From JAPUDQ01 sp964462335 (GTDB lineage Bacteria; Patescibacteriota; Saccharimonadia; Saccharimonadales; Saccharimonadaceae), in NCBI GenBank assembly GCA_964462335.1, contig CAYWYG010000031.1, positions 1-7,535 on the forward strand: a DNA stretch of 7,535 bases. The letters run 5' to 3'. The notes beneath the pieces are model-generated. The model had not been told where the DNA came from. It worked only from the letters and a program-made list of their open reading frames with translations, and ran no database searches. Both the position numbers and the translations under genes were made by a program. Below are positions 1 through 4,109 of this stretch, in pieces. How positions within the stretch are numbered: the first letter of the stretch is position 1; the number at the start of each line of letters is the position of its first letter.

Positions 1-36
1 TACCAAAATAGTAGACTGATCGTATGATCGAATGAT

Positions 37-756
37 ATGACACATATTTACGCAAAGTATTTGAGGATCGCGGCGCTGGTACTGGCGTTGGGCTACATAA
101 GCTCGTTTATGGCCGAATGGCGCTTGATGATAGATGCATTATTCTTTGAGGCGCTTCTTCTACTCATTACGATGGGCGCGACCGCATTGACTTTTTGCAA
201 TCGTCTAACAATAAAGCACCGTATAGTATACGTTTATATCTTTGCTTTATGGGTATATATGATATCCATGTTTGTCATTTTGTCGAAAGGCAGCATAAGG
301 CTAGCCCCAATAACTGAGCTGCTGCCGTCGATCATTATTTTTCTGGCGACGTTATCTTATGCAGTGGGCGTACGATCATTAACGAGTTCGCAAGACACAT
401 TTACTACCGAGTTAACCGAATATAAAGTACGTAAACAACGTGATAGATTTGTGGTAGAGGGTTACTTATCAAAAGACATGCTATTGAAGAAAACCACTCC
501 TGCGTGTTGCGTAAAAGTTATAGTCAAAGATGATGGTGTGTATTTCTTGGATGATAACAACACAATTTTAGAGTACATAGTGTGGAATAGTATCATACAG
601 ACTCAAGTGATCGGTTCTGTAATACTATTGCGTACCAAAAAACCAAGCATTGTCTTTATATTCTCAGAACAGCCAAGCATAAGCCGTAGCATGACTCAAA
701 AGCCAAATGCGCAGAGAACCAAAGTATTTGATGAGATTGTTGCGAGGACTTCGTAG
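37..756 (+). CDS. Four-helix membrane protein with soluble C-terminal domain, unknown function
   Basis: I do not recognise the family. The 239-residue product has four hydrophobic segments at about residues 8-26, 31-53, 62-83 and 93-112. A soluble domain follows (about 115-239), alternating beta-type segments and charged loops (for example VIVKDDGVYFLDD near 161-173). It would sit in the cytoplasmic membrane with the C-terminal domain probably inside. A small PH-like or other beta domain is possible but not shown. The ATG at 37 is the first start after an in-frame TGA at 25-27. No Shine-Dalgarno is visible; a TATGAT at 23-28 lies 8 nt before the ATG, so a leaderless or near-leaderless mRNA is possible. 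The stop is 5 nt before the next ATG, so the two genes are probably co-transcribed. Base composition appears more AT-rich than in later genes. Confidence 0.75.
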   Translation: MTHIYAKYLRIAALVLALGYISSFMAEWRLMIDALFFEALLLLITMGATALTFCNRLTIKHRIVYVYIFALWVYMISMFVILSKGSIRLAPITELLPSIIIFLATLSYAVGVRSLTSSQDTFTTELTEYKVRKQRDRFVVEGYLSKDMLLKKTTPACCVKVIVKDDGVYFLDDNNTILEYIVWNSIIQTQVIGSVILLRTKKPSIVFIFSEQPSISRSMTQKPNAQRTKVFDEIVARTS

Positions 757-761
757 TAATC

Positions 762-1214
762 ATGAGCGTCTTGATATTTGCATTTCGCGGTACGAATAGT
801 GAGCTGATTGCGAGGGGTCTTGGTAAGTATGGCGAGGTGAATATCATCGATTCATCTGTCGAGGCGATAGACGAGCTTGTCGCGCATAGTGGGTTACGAG
901 AGTATACTTATGTGCTAGGCATGGGTCAGTATAGCGGGCGCGACCACGACCGTATACGGATAGAGACGCAGTGTAGCAGTAGGTTTCGTCACCGCGACGC
1001 AAAGCACGAAGTGTTACATATACCGACTTTTTTTAACGAAGATAATGATCTAAAATATGCGCGCGGCATGGGAAACTCGTGGTGCAACTTCGTGAGCTAC
1101 CGGATCGTCGGTGCGCATCCGCAGCGCGCGTATACATTTCTGCATGTACCGAAACAATTTGAAACCGCACGTGCGGTGCGTGCGGTACAGCGACACATAG
1201 ACATCCTACGTTAG
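762..1214 (+). CDS. Divergent, short pyroglutamyl-peptidase I-like (peptidase family C15) protein
   Basis: The 150-residue protein resembles pyrrolidone-carboxylate peptidase (Pcp), a cysteine peptidase that removes N-terminal pyroglutamate. Seen in the sequence: VLGMGQYSGR (51-60) matches the Pcp GQAGGR segment; GNSWCNFVSY (104-113) matches AGTxVCNHxxY and places the nucleophile at Cys108; FLHVPKQ (126-132) matches FIHVPxxPEQ and places the catalytic His at His128. An N-terminal strand followed by NSELIARGL (12-20) resembles the NPS-helix after the family's GFxPFGG loop. Two oddities: it is about 65 residues shorter than typical Pcp (around 215), and the usual catalytic Glu of the ERVAIN motif aligns with Arg66, with Glu68 two positions on. 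Activity or specificity may therefore differ. GAGG at 744-747 is a weak, distant SD. The ATG follows the upstream stop by 5 nt, suggesting an operon. Confidence 0.6.
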   Translation: MSVLIFAFRGTNSELIARGLGKYGEVNIIDSSVEAIDELVAHSGLREYTYVLGMGQYSGRDHDRIRIETQCSSRFRHRDAKHEVLHIPTFFNEDNDLKYARGMGNSWCNFVSYRIVGAHPQRAYTFLHVPKQFETARAVRAVQRHIDILR

Positions 1215-1301
1215 TTAGGCGGCTTTCTTTTTCTCGGCTTTGACTTTCGCTTTGCGTTTGCGCTTGATGTCGGCGCCGTGCCATGATTTGTGCTTGGCCA
1301 T
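1215..1301 (-). CDS. 28-residue highly basic small protein
   Basis: A minus-strand ORF starts at ATG (complement of 1299-1301) and stops at TAA (complement of 1215-1217). It encodes 28 residues, of which 10 are Lys and 2 are Arg. It begins MAKHKSWHG, has a KRKRKAK core and ends EKKKAA. The start is set by a strong AAGAGG Shine-Dalgarno (complement of 1310-1315), 8 nt upstream, with a plausible TATGAT -10 further up (complement of 1331-1336). Composition suggests binding to RNA or the ribosome, as in small Thx-type or similar basic ribosome-associated peptides, but I do not recognise a family and this is inference. Its stop codon directly abuts the stop of the convergent Pcp-like gene, with no base between. 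The good SD, promoter and biased but complex composition make it more likely real than chance. Confidence 0.65.
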   Translation of the reverse strand: MAKHKSWHGADIKRKRKAKVKAEKKKAA

Positions 1302-1309
1302 AGTAAATA

Positions 1310-1336
1310 CCTCTTATATGTGTTGCTACTATCATA
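1310..1336 (-). promoter_or_regulatory. SD and -10 for the small basic protein
   Basis: Reading the minus strand, TATGAT (complement of 1331-1336) is a five-of-six match to a -10 box, and AAGAGG (complement of 1310-1315) is a strong Shine-Dalgarno 8 nt before the ATG. No convincing -35 is seen. The start would be near 1324, giving a short leader. Confidence 0.5.
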
Positions 1337-1354
1337 TCATGTTCTGCTCCCTAG

Positions 1355-1363
1355 TGGTATAAT
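1355..1363 (+). promoter_or_regulatory. Extended -10 promoter for the 1395 gene
   Basis: TGGTATAAT is a perfect extended -10 (TGn plus TATAAT). No good -35 lies at the right distance, as is common for extended -10 promoters. The predicted start is near 1370, about 25 nt before the GTG start. It faces away from the minus-strand promoter at 1331-1336, so the gap is a compact divergent control region. Confidence 0.65.
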
Positions 1364-1381
1364 ACGAGTGAATGGTTAACA

Positions 1382-1390
1382 AAGGAGGTG
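1382..1390 (+). promoter_or_regulatory. Strong ribosome binding site fixing a GTG start
   Basis: AAGGAGGTG is a near-perfect anti-SD match, and its AGGAGG core ends 6 nt before the GTG at 1395. This supports GTG rather than any downstream ATG as the start of the following gene. Confidence 0.85.
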
Positions 1391-1394
1391 CACC

Positions 1395-1883
1395 GTGGCA
1401 GATAATGCAGTGATACGAATCGTCTACATATTTTTCTTGGGTCTGTTGACGGCGGTGTTTATCGGTGTCGGGATCAATACGTTTTACGAGGGCCCGGCTG
1501 AGCCAACCTATCCTGTGCCGTCAGTAGGGAAAGACAAAACTGATGCAGAGATGCAAAAAGAGCAGGATCTTTATAACAAAGAATCACAGGCATATCGGGG
1601 TGCGCAAAAGGTGTACAACCGCAACGTCTCGGTCATTGTGCTGCTACTTGCCGTCGTGCTCGTCGTGACAAGCCTGCAGTACGAGAAACGGTCGCACGTC
1701 ATCGCCAACGGTGTCATGCTCGGTGGTCTTTTCACCCTCGTGTATGGTATCATTCGCAGCTTTATGTCCGCTGATAGCAAATATATCTTTGTTGCTGCTA
1801 CTGTGGGGCTGGGGCTTGTCGTATACCTCGGCTACCGAAGATTTGCCGCTTCTGGCACGCCAAAACCTGCCGCAAAGAAATAG
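1395..1883 (+). CDS. Four-helix membrane protein, unknown function
   Basis: The 162-residue product starts at GTG, chosen because of the strong SD at 1382-1390. Hydrophobic segments lie at about residues 6-26, 78-94, 102-121 and 129-147. Between the first two is a hydrophilic stretch (about 31-77) rich in Lys, Glu, Gln and Tyr, with helical DAEMQKEQDLYNKESQAY character, probably an extracytoplasmic or cytoplasmic helical loop. The C-terminus is Pro/Ala/Lys-rich (GTPKPAAKK), likely cytoplasmic. I do not recognise a characterised family; membrane proteins of this size next to surface proteins are common in Patescibacteria. The next gene begins 61 nt downstream and has its own candidate promoter. 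No terminator is visible between them, so read-through is possible. Confidence 0.8.
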   Translation: MADNAVIRIVYIFFLGLLTAVFIGVGINTFYEGPAEPTYPVPSVGKDKTDAEMQKEQDLYNKESQAYRGAQKVYNRNVSVIVLLLAVVLVVTSLQYEKRSHVIANGVMLGGLFTLVYGIIRSFMSADSKYIFVAATVGLGLVVYLGYRRFAASGTPKPAAKK

Positions 1884-1906
1884 TATGTTTTGACGAGAAA
1901 ATAGTG

Positions 1907-1912
1907 TACAAT
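1907..1912 (+). promoter_or_regulatory. Candidate -10 for the cohesin-like gene
   Basis: TACAAT matches the -10 boxes found before the tRNA (3460-3465) and the sortase (4064-4069). A TTGACG at 1890-1895 is only 11 nt upstream, too close for a standard sigma-70 spacer, so the -35 is unclear. Transcription would start near 1919, leaving a leader of about 26 nt with no SD. Confidence 0.4.
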
Positions 1913-1944
1913 ATCGCTCGAGAGTACCTCACCAAACAGACACC

Positions 1945-3312
1945 ATGAAAAAATATCTCCCAGCCGGATTGCTCGGATTGCTGACGGTTATGACCGCTGT
2001 TTTCATCGTGTGGGCTGCAGGTCTCTCGGTGGTTGCCGCTACGAGTCAGCTGAAATTATATAGTTCTCCCGCATCAGCAACCGTAACAGTGGGCAACTCG
2101 GTTACGATACAGATACGACTTAGTAAGCAAACATCTTCGAAAGTTGATTATGTCAATGCTGACCTTCGTTTTCCAGCAAATTTGCTAGAAGTAACATCGA
2201 TCAGCAAAACAGGCAGCCATTTTACGCAAAACAATAGTCCTTTGACGTCATACAACAATTCGACAGGAGTTATCAATGTGCATGGTAGCGGTAACTTGTT
2301 GGGTACGCCAGCCGACGTTTTGGTGGCTACCGTTACCTTACGCACACGCAGTGTGGGGAGTGCCTCCATCAGTTTTAGCACCTCTAGTCAGGCGGGCAAT
2401 CTGTTGGGTGCCGACAATGTCAAAAATTACCTCGACAGTACTGCTGGCGCTGTCATATCAATTACAAATCCCCCTACGACAAATCCTAAACCATCCACTC
2501 CTCCCCCGACGACGCCACCACCTAGTACTTCCACTCCTACTACCCCGTCTGTTCCTCGCGAAACAGCACCCTCAAATTCGTCGATTCCAGATACAGATAG
2601 CGTAGTGCCGTCATCAGCTGCACCATCCGCGGCGGCTACGACAAACACTACGACCTCGTCGGCGTCGAAGTCTGCAGATACCTCGGTATTGTCACGTGTG
2701 CCAGTATGGTTGATAGCAGTGGCCGGTGGATCACTACTGCTTATAGGTGCTGTTGTATGGCTATGGTGGCGTCGGCGTCGAGCAGAGCCAATGGTGGCTT
2801 TGAGCCCCGATATTCCAAACGAGGAGTATATTGCACCTGAAACATATGTGATTGCATCAGAAGAAGACATGACAGAAAGTGGCACGATGGACGCCGGTCT
2901 CACAATTGATACCATGCCATCGGATAATCAACCTAGTATCGATGCGGTGCTAGCTACCGATCAGGTCGTACCTGTGCAGGATGTGGTATCGAATACGAGC
3001 CAGCCTGAATTTCAGCCAATCGCCGAGGTATTGGCGCCATCGCCTCAAGTGAATACACCCATTGTGGCATCGGCGCAGCCCGTCGCTCCTCCTGATGTGC
3101 CGGTGGCGATATCACCCTCTCTACAAGACACACAAACAACTTCCGTCGTCGCTGAACAACCGATTGTCGAAAATACTGTCGTTGCCGTTGGCCAGACCGA
3201 CACAATAAACGACGCAGATCCGCCAGATATGTTCGAATTGGGCGAACAGCGCCTTCAGCAAGAAGGGTTTGCTCAACGGCTTAGTGTTCCACCTCGTCAA
3301 CCTCTCGCATAG
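1945..3312 (+). CDS. Cohesin-like domain surface protein with Pro/Thr/Ser stalk, one membrane helix and acidic cytoplasmic tail
   Basis: The 455-residue protein has a signal peptide at 1-32 (KK, hydrophobic core, cleavage plausible after VAA). A beta-rich domain at about 36-172 follows, with cohesin-like features: an early VTVGNSVTIQIRL strand pair, then ADLRFPANLLEVTSI, resembling the cohesin pattern of a strand, a proline and a conserved leucine. A Pro/Thr/Ser linker spans about 175-248, a transmembrane helix about 254-275, then RRRR at 276-279. The remaining 175 or so residues form a low-complexity, acidic, Pro/Val/Ala/Gln-rich cytoplasmic tail. Cohesin-type domains bind dockerins in cellulosomes but also occur in bacterial surface proteins without them; the ligand here is unknown. 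No LPXTG motif or dockerin is visible. The first in-frame ATG lacks an SD. The role as an outer-surface attachment or scaffold protein is inference. Confidence 0.75.
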   Translation: MKKYLPAGLLGLLTVMTAVFIVWAAGLSVVAATSQLKLYSSPASATVTVGNSVTIQIRLSKQTSSKVDYVNADLRFPANLLEVTSISKTGSHFTQNNSPLTSYNNSTGVINVHGSGNLLGTPADVLVATVTLRTRSVGSASISFSTSSQAGNLLGADNVKNYLDSTAGAVISITNPPTTNPKPSTPPPTTPPPSTSTPTTPSVPRETAPSNSSIPDTDSVVPSSAAPSAAATTNTTTSSASKSADTSVLSRVPVWLIAVAGGSLLLIGAVVWLWWRRRRAEPMVALSPDIPNEEYIAPETYVIASEEDMTESGTMDAGLTIDTMPSDNQPSIDAVLATDQVVPVQDVVSNTSQPEFQPIAEVLAPSPQVNTPIVASAQPVAPPDVPVAISPSLQDTQTTSVVAEQPIVENTVVAVGQTDTINDADPPDMFELGEQRLQQEGFAQRLSVPPRQPLA

Positions 3313-3356
3313 CGCTTGCGTTTATATGAAATGACGTGTATTTTTAAAAGAGACGT

Positions 3357-3384
3357 GCTCGATCATGTAGTGTTGATCTCGAGC
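3357..3384 (+). other. Bulged hairpin downstream of the surface protein gene
   Basis: GCTC-GATCA pairs with TGATC-tc-GAGC around an 8-nt loop, giving 9 bp with a 2-nt bulge. It lies 45 nt after the stop codon and has no T tract, so it may be an mRNA 3'-end stabiliser rather than a terminator. Confidence 0.4.
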
Positions 3385-3399
3385 TTTCCTCGCCTAGGC

Positions 3400-3428
3400 T
3401 ACCCCGCCGTGTATGAGACGGCGGGGTA
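3400..3428 (+). terminator. Strong GC-rich hairpin without a T tract
   Basis: TACCCCGCCGT (3400-3410) and ACGGCGGGGTA (3418-3428) form a perfect 11-bp stem with a 7-nt loop. It lies between the surface-protein stop and the tRNA promoter, the expected place for a terminator. No T run follows on either strand, so termination would be non-canonical. It may instead be an RNA 3'-end stabiliser or a processing signal. Confidence 0.45.
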
Positions 3429-3436
3429 ACAATTTG

Positions 3437-3465
3437 GTGACAAATCTGTCTCTGTTTGCTACAAT
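3437..3465 (+). promoter_or_regulatory. Strong promoter of the tRNA-His transcript
   Basis: GTGACA (3437-3442) and TACAAT (3460-3465) are separated by 17 nt, and TGC (3457-3459) makes the -10 an extended one. Transcription should start near 3472. This is the best promoter in the window, as expected for a stable RNA, yet it lies about 195 nt upstream of the mature tRNA. A normal leader would be tens of nucleotides. Confidence 0.75.
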
Positions 3466-3487
3466 GTTCTCTGACTTTTATGGCGGA

Positions 3488-3567
3488 CCAAGTAGTGAGC
3501 TTTTGCGATGCTCACTCAGGTGAGCATATGAGCGCCTAAAGGTGCTTCGCAAAAGTCTACTACTTGG
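3488..3567 (+). ncRNA. Predicted three-way-junction RNA module in the tRNA-His leader
   Basis: A 20-nt arm (3488-3507) pairs with 3548-3567 through 17 Watson-Crick pairs, two G-U pairs and one A-C mismatch. Inside lie two hairpins: 3508-3515 with 3520-3527 (8 perfect pairs, TCAG loop) and 3531-3536 with 3541-3546 (6 pairs including one G-U, TAAA loop). Linkers at the junction are 0, 3 and 1 nt. The bases GG at 3566-3567 that close the long stem are also the first two bases of the partial tRNA copy. GTGAGC at 3495 can alternatively pair with GCTCAC at 3510, so a second fold exists. No known RNA family is recognised. It could equally be a palindromic DNA insertion flanked by TGGCGGA direct repeats (3481-3487, 3565-3571). 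Confidence 0.5.
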
Positions 3568-3589
3568 CGGATGTAGCTCAGTTGAGAGC
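3566..3589 (+). pseudogene. Partial copy of the 5' end of tRNA-His
   Basis: GGCGGATGTAGCTCAGTTG at 3566-3584 is identical to 3668-3686, the first 19 nt of the functional tRNA-His. The match continues as AGAGC (3585-3589) if the tRNA's GTT (3687-3689) is deleted. This fragment retains a perfect D-stem (GCTC with GAGC). Downstream I find no anticodon arm, T-loop or acceptor 3' strand, so it cannot be a working tRNA. Confidence 0.75.
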
Positions 3590-3613
3590 CTTCAGCGTAC
3601 ATAACGTAGCGCA

Positions 3614-3636
3614 AGCGCTCTAGCCAACTGAGATAC
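3614..3636 (-). repeat. Inverted (antisense) copy of the tRNA-His D-arm region
   Basis: The reverse complement of 3614-3636 matches 3675-3697 of tRNA-His at 21 of 23 positions. One difference becomes a G-U pair in RNA, so 22 of 23 positions can pair with the real tRNA (end of the acceptor stem through the start of the anticodon stem). The same segment can instead pair with the partial copy at 3573-3589 through 16 Watson-Crick pairs around a 3-nt bulge. The two pairings are mutually exclusive. Confidence 0.75.
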
Positions 3637-3655
3637 GATAGCTCGCTAGGCGTAT
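3633..3655 (+). other. Small hairpin overlapping the antisense segment
   Basis: ATACG pairs with CGTAT, and an inner TAG with CTA around a CTCG loop, with small internal bulges. It shares 3633-3636 with the antisense tRNA segment, so it competes with that pairing. It ends 12 nt before the mature tRNA 5' end. Confidence 0.4.
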
Positions 3656-3667
3656 TTACATACATAT

Positions 3668-3745
3668 GGCGGATGTAGCTCAGTTGGTTAGAGCGCTGGT
3701 CTGTGGATCCGGAGGTCGTGGGTTCGAGCCCCATCATTCGCCCCA
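3668..3745 (+). tRNA. tRNA-His (anticodon GTG), CCA encoded
   Basis: A full cloverleaf is visible. The acceptor strand GCGGATG (3669-3675) pairs with CATTCGC (3735-3741). G at 3668 is the genome-encoded G-1, pairing with C73 (3742), the identity pair of tRNA-His that HisRS recognises. The D-arm is GCTC/GAGC around AGTTGGTTA. The anticodon stem (3696-3700 with 3708-3712) has a U-U at the innermost pair and a G-U. The loop CTGTGGA carries anticodon GTG at 3703-3705. The T-arm GTGGG-TTCGAGC-CCCAT spans 3718-3734, and CCA is at 3743-3745. An intrinsic terminator follows 5 nt later. The 5' and 3' ends are each also present as flanking partial copies. Confidence 0.95.
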
Positions 3746-3783
3746 TAACAAAACCCGTGGTTGTACCCACGGTTTTTTGTTTT
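3735..3783 (+). repeat. 49-bp direct repeat, copy 1 (tRNA acceptor 3' end plus terminator)
   Basis: These 49 nt are identical to 3976-4024, 241 bp away. The repeat begins at CATTCGCCCCA, the 3' acceptor strand and CCA of tRNA-His, and ends in the terminator's T tract. Duplication of a tRNA 3' end is the classic attL/attR signature of elements integrating into tRNA genes. Confidence 0.9.
3750..3783 (+). terminator. Intrinsic terminator of tRNA-His
   Basis: AAAACC-C-GTGG pairs with CCACGGTTTT around a short loop (10 bp, one bulged C), followed by T6-G-T4. It lies directly after the tRNA CCA and should end the tRNA transcript. Confidence 0.85.
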
Positions 3784-3975
3784 GGGCGAGAATCATGAGG
3801 GGATCGAACGGGATTGCCAGTGGCAATCCCCGGCACCCTTGCCCACACAGCAAAATACTTTGCTGTGTGGGTCGGAGCAACGCGACGAGGCGAGCCCCAT
3901 ACAGCTTCGCGCCAAGAAACTATGATTTTAGCTGGCTTCTTGGGCTTAGCGTATAATGTGCTGACCGCACATTAG
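3784..3975. other. 192-bp hairpin-rich insert between the two terminator repeats
   Basis: No gene is credible here. Four hairpins lie in series: 3810-3818 with 3822-3830 (9 bp, loop AGT), 3842-3854 with 3859-3871 (13 perfect bp, loop ATAC), 3912-3918 with 3937-3943 (7 bp) and 3954-3961 with 3967-3974 (8 bp, loop TGACC). CGAGCCCCAT at 3891-3900 repeats the tRNA T-arm at 3725-3734 and is followed by a degenerate acceptor-like CTTCGCGCCA. On the minus strand, 3784-3809 reads as a degenerate tRNA 3' end (GTTCGATCCCC, then ATTCTCGCCC). TATAAT at 3952-3957 could be a -10 but lacks a good -35. With the repeats and the sortase leader, this accounts for the 364 nt between the tRNA and the sortase gene. 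Confidence 0.65.
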
Positions 3976-4024
3976 CATTCGCCCCATAACAAAACCCGTG
4001 GTTGTACCCACGGTTTTTTGTTTT
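3976..4024 (+). repeat. 49-bp direct repeat, copy 2
   Basis: This copy is identical to 3735-3783. It is not attached to a tRNA body: the preceding bases (CCGCACATTAG) are the arm of a hairpin, not a T-arm. The perfect identity of the copies suggests a recent duplication or ongoing homogenisation. Confidence 0.9.
3991..4024 (+). terminator. Duplicated intrinsic terminator upstream of the sortase
   Basis: It has the same hairpin as 3750-3783, here with a longer run of T (T6-G-T6). It would stop any read-through from the tRNA block before the sortase promoter. Confidence 0.8.
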
Positions 4025-4039
4025 TTGCTTGAGAAGGTA

Positions 4040-4069
4040 TAGACAATACCTATGCCTATGATATACAAT
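4040..4069 (+). promoter_or_regulatory. Sortase promoter
   Basis: TAGACA (4040-4045, five of six matches) and TACAAT (4064-4069) are separated by 18 nt. The start would be near 4076, giving a leader of about 34 nt. Inverted arms GGTAT (4036-4040) and ATACC (4046-4050) overlap the -35 and could be an operator, though such short arms may be chance. Confidence 0.6.
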
Positions 4070-4109
4070 AGCGTTATCGTTAGAGACGTAGGCGAGTTAA
4101 AACAGACAT

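Larger units (their letters stand above)
3313..3667 (+). other. Non-coding region between the surface protein and tRNA-His
   Basis: I see no credible gene in these 355 nt. The first part holds two hairpins (3357-3384 and 3400-3428). The tRNA promoter follows at 3437-3465. From about 3471 the sequence should be transcribed as a long 5' leader of tRNA-His. It contains a three-way-junction module (3488-3567), a partial copy of the tRNA 5' end (3566-3589), an antisense tRNA D-arm copy (3614-3636) and a small hairpin (3633-3655). TGGCGGA occurs three times: at 3481, at 3565, and at 3667, where it enters the tRNA itself. Confidence 0.7.

Noticed and set aside
1890..1895. TTGACG as a -35 for the cohesin-like gene
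   Set aside because: Spacing to the TACAAT at 1907 is 11 nt, outside the sigma-70 range.
2427..2915. Minus-strand 162-residue ORF opposite the surface protein
   Set aside because: It is a shadow of the Pro/Thr/Ser linker, giving Gly/Val/Asp-rich low complexity, without SD or promoter.
2800..3312. LPXTG sorting signal in the surface protein, to pair with the sortase
   Set aside because: No LPXTG-like motif occurs before the membrane helix or at the C-terminus, and a 175-residue tail follows the helix.
3516..3848. Minus-strand 110-residue ORF containing GLEPTTSGSTD
   Set aside because: It is the antisense translation of tRNA-His and its partial copies, a common artefact. No SD or domain signal.
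3784..3850. Possible complete tRNA on the minus strand (GTTCGATCCCC)
   Set aside because: The T-loop-like sequence has no matching T-stem, and no acceptor 5' strand or anticodon arm was found. Treated only as a degenerate fragment.
3666..3956. Plus-strand 96-residue ORF starting in the tRNA (MADVAQLVRALVCGSGG...)
   Set aside because: This is the well-known translation artefact of a tRNA gene, continuing into the repeat insert. No SD, and the functional RNA explains the sequence.
3479..4024. CRISPR array
   Set aside because: The repeats are tRNA-derived, occur two or three times at irregular distances, and there are no cas genes.
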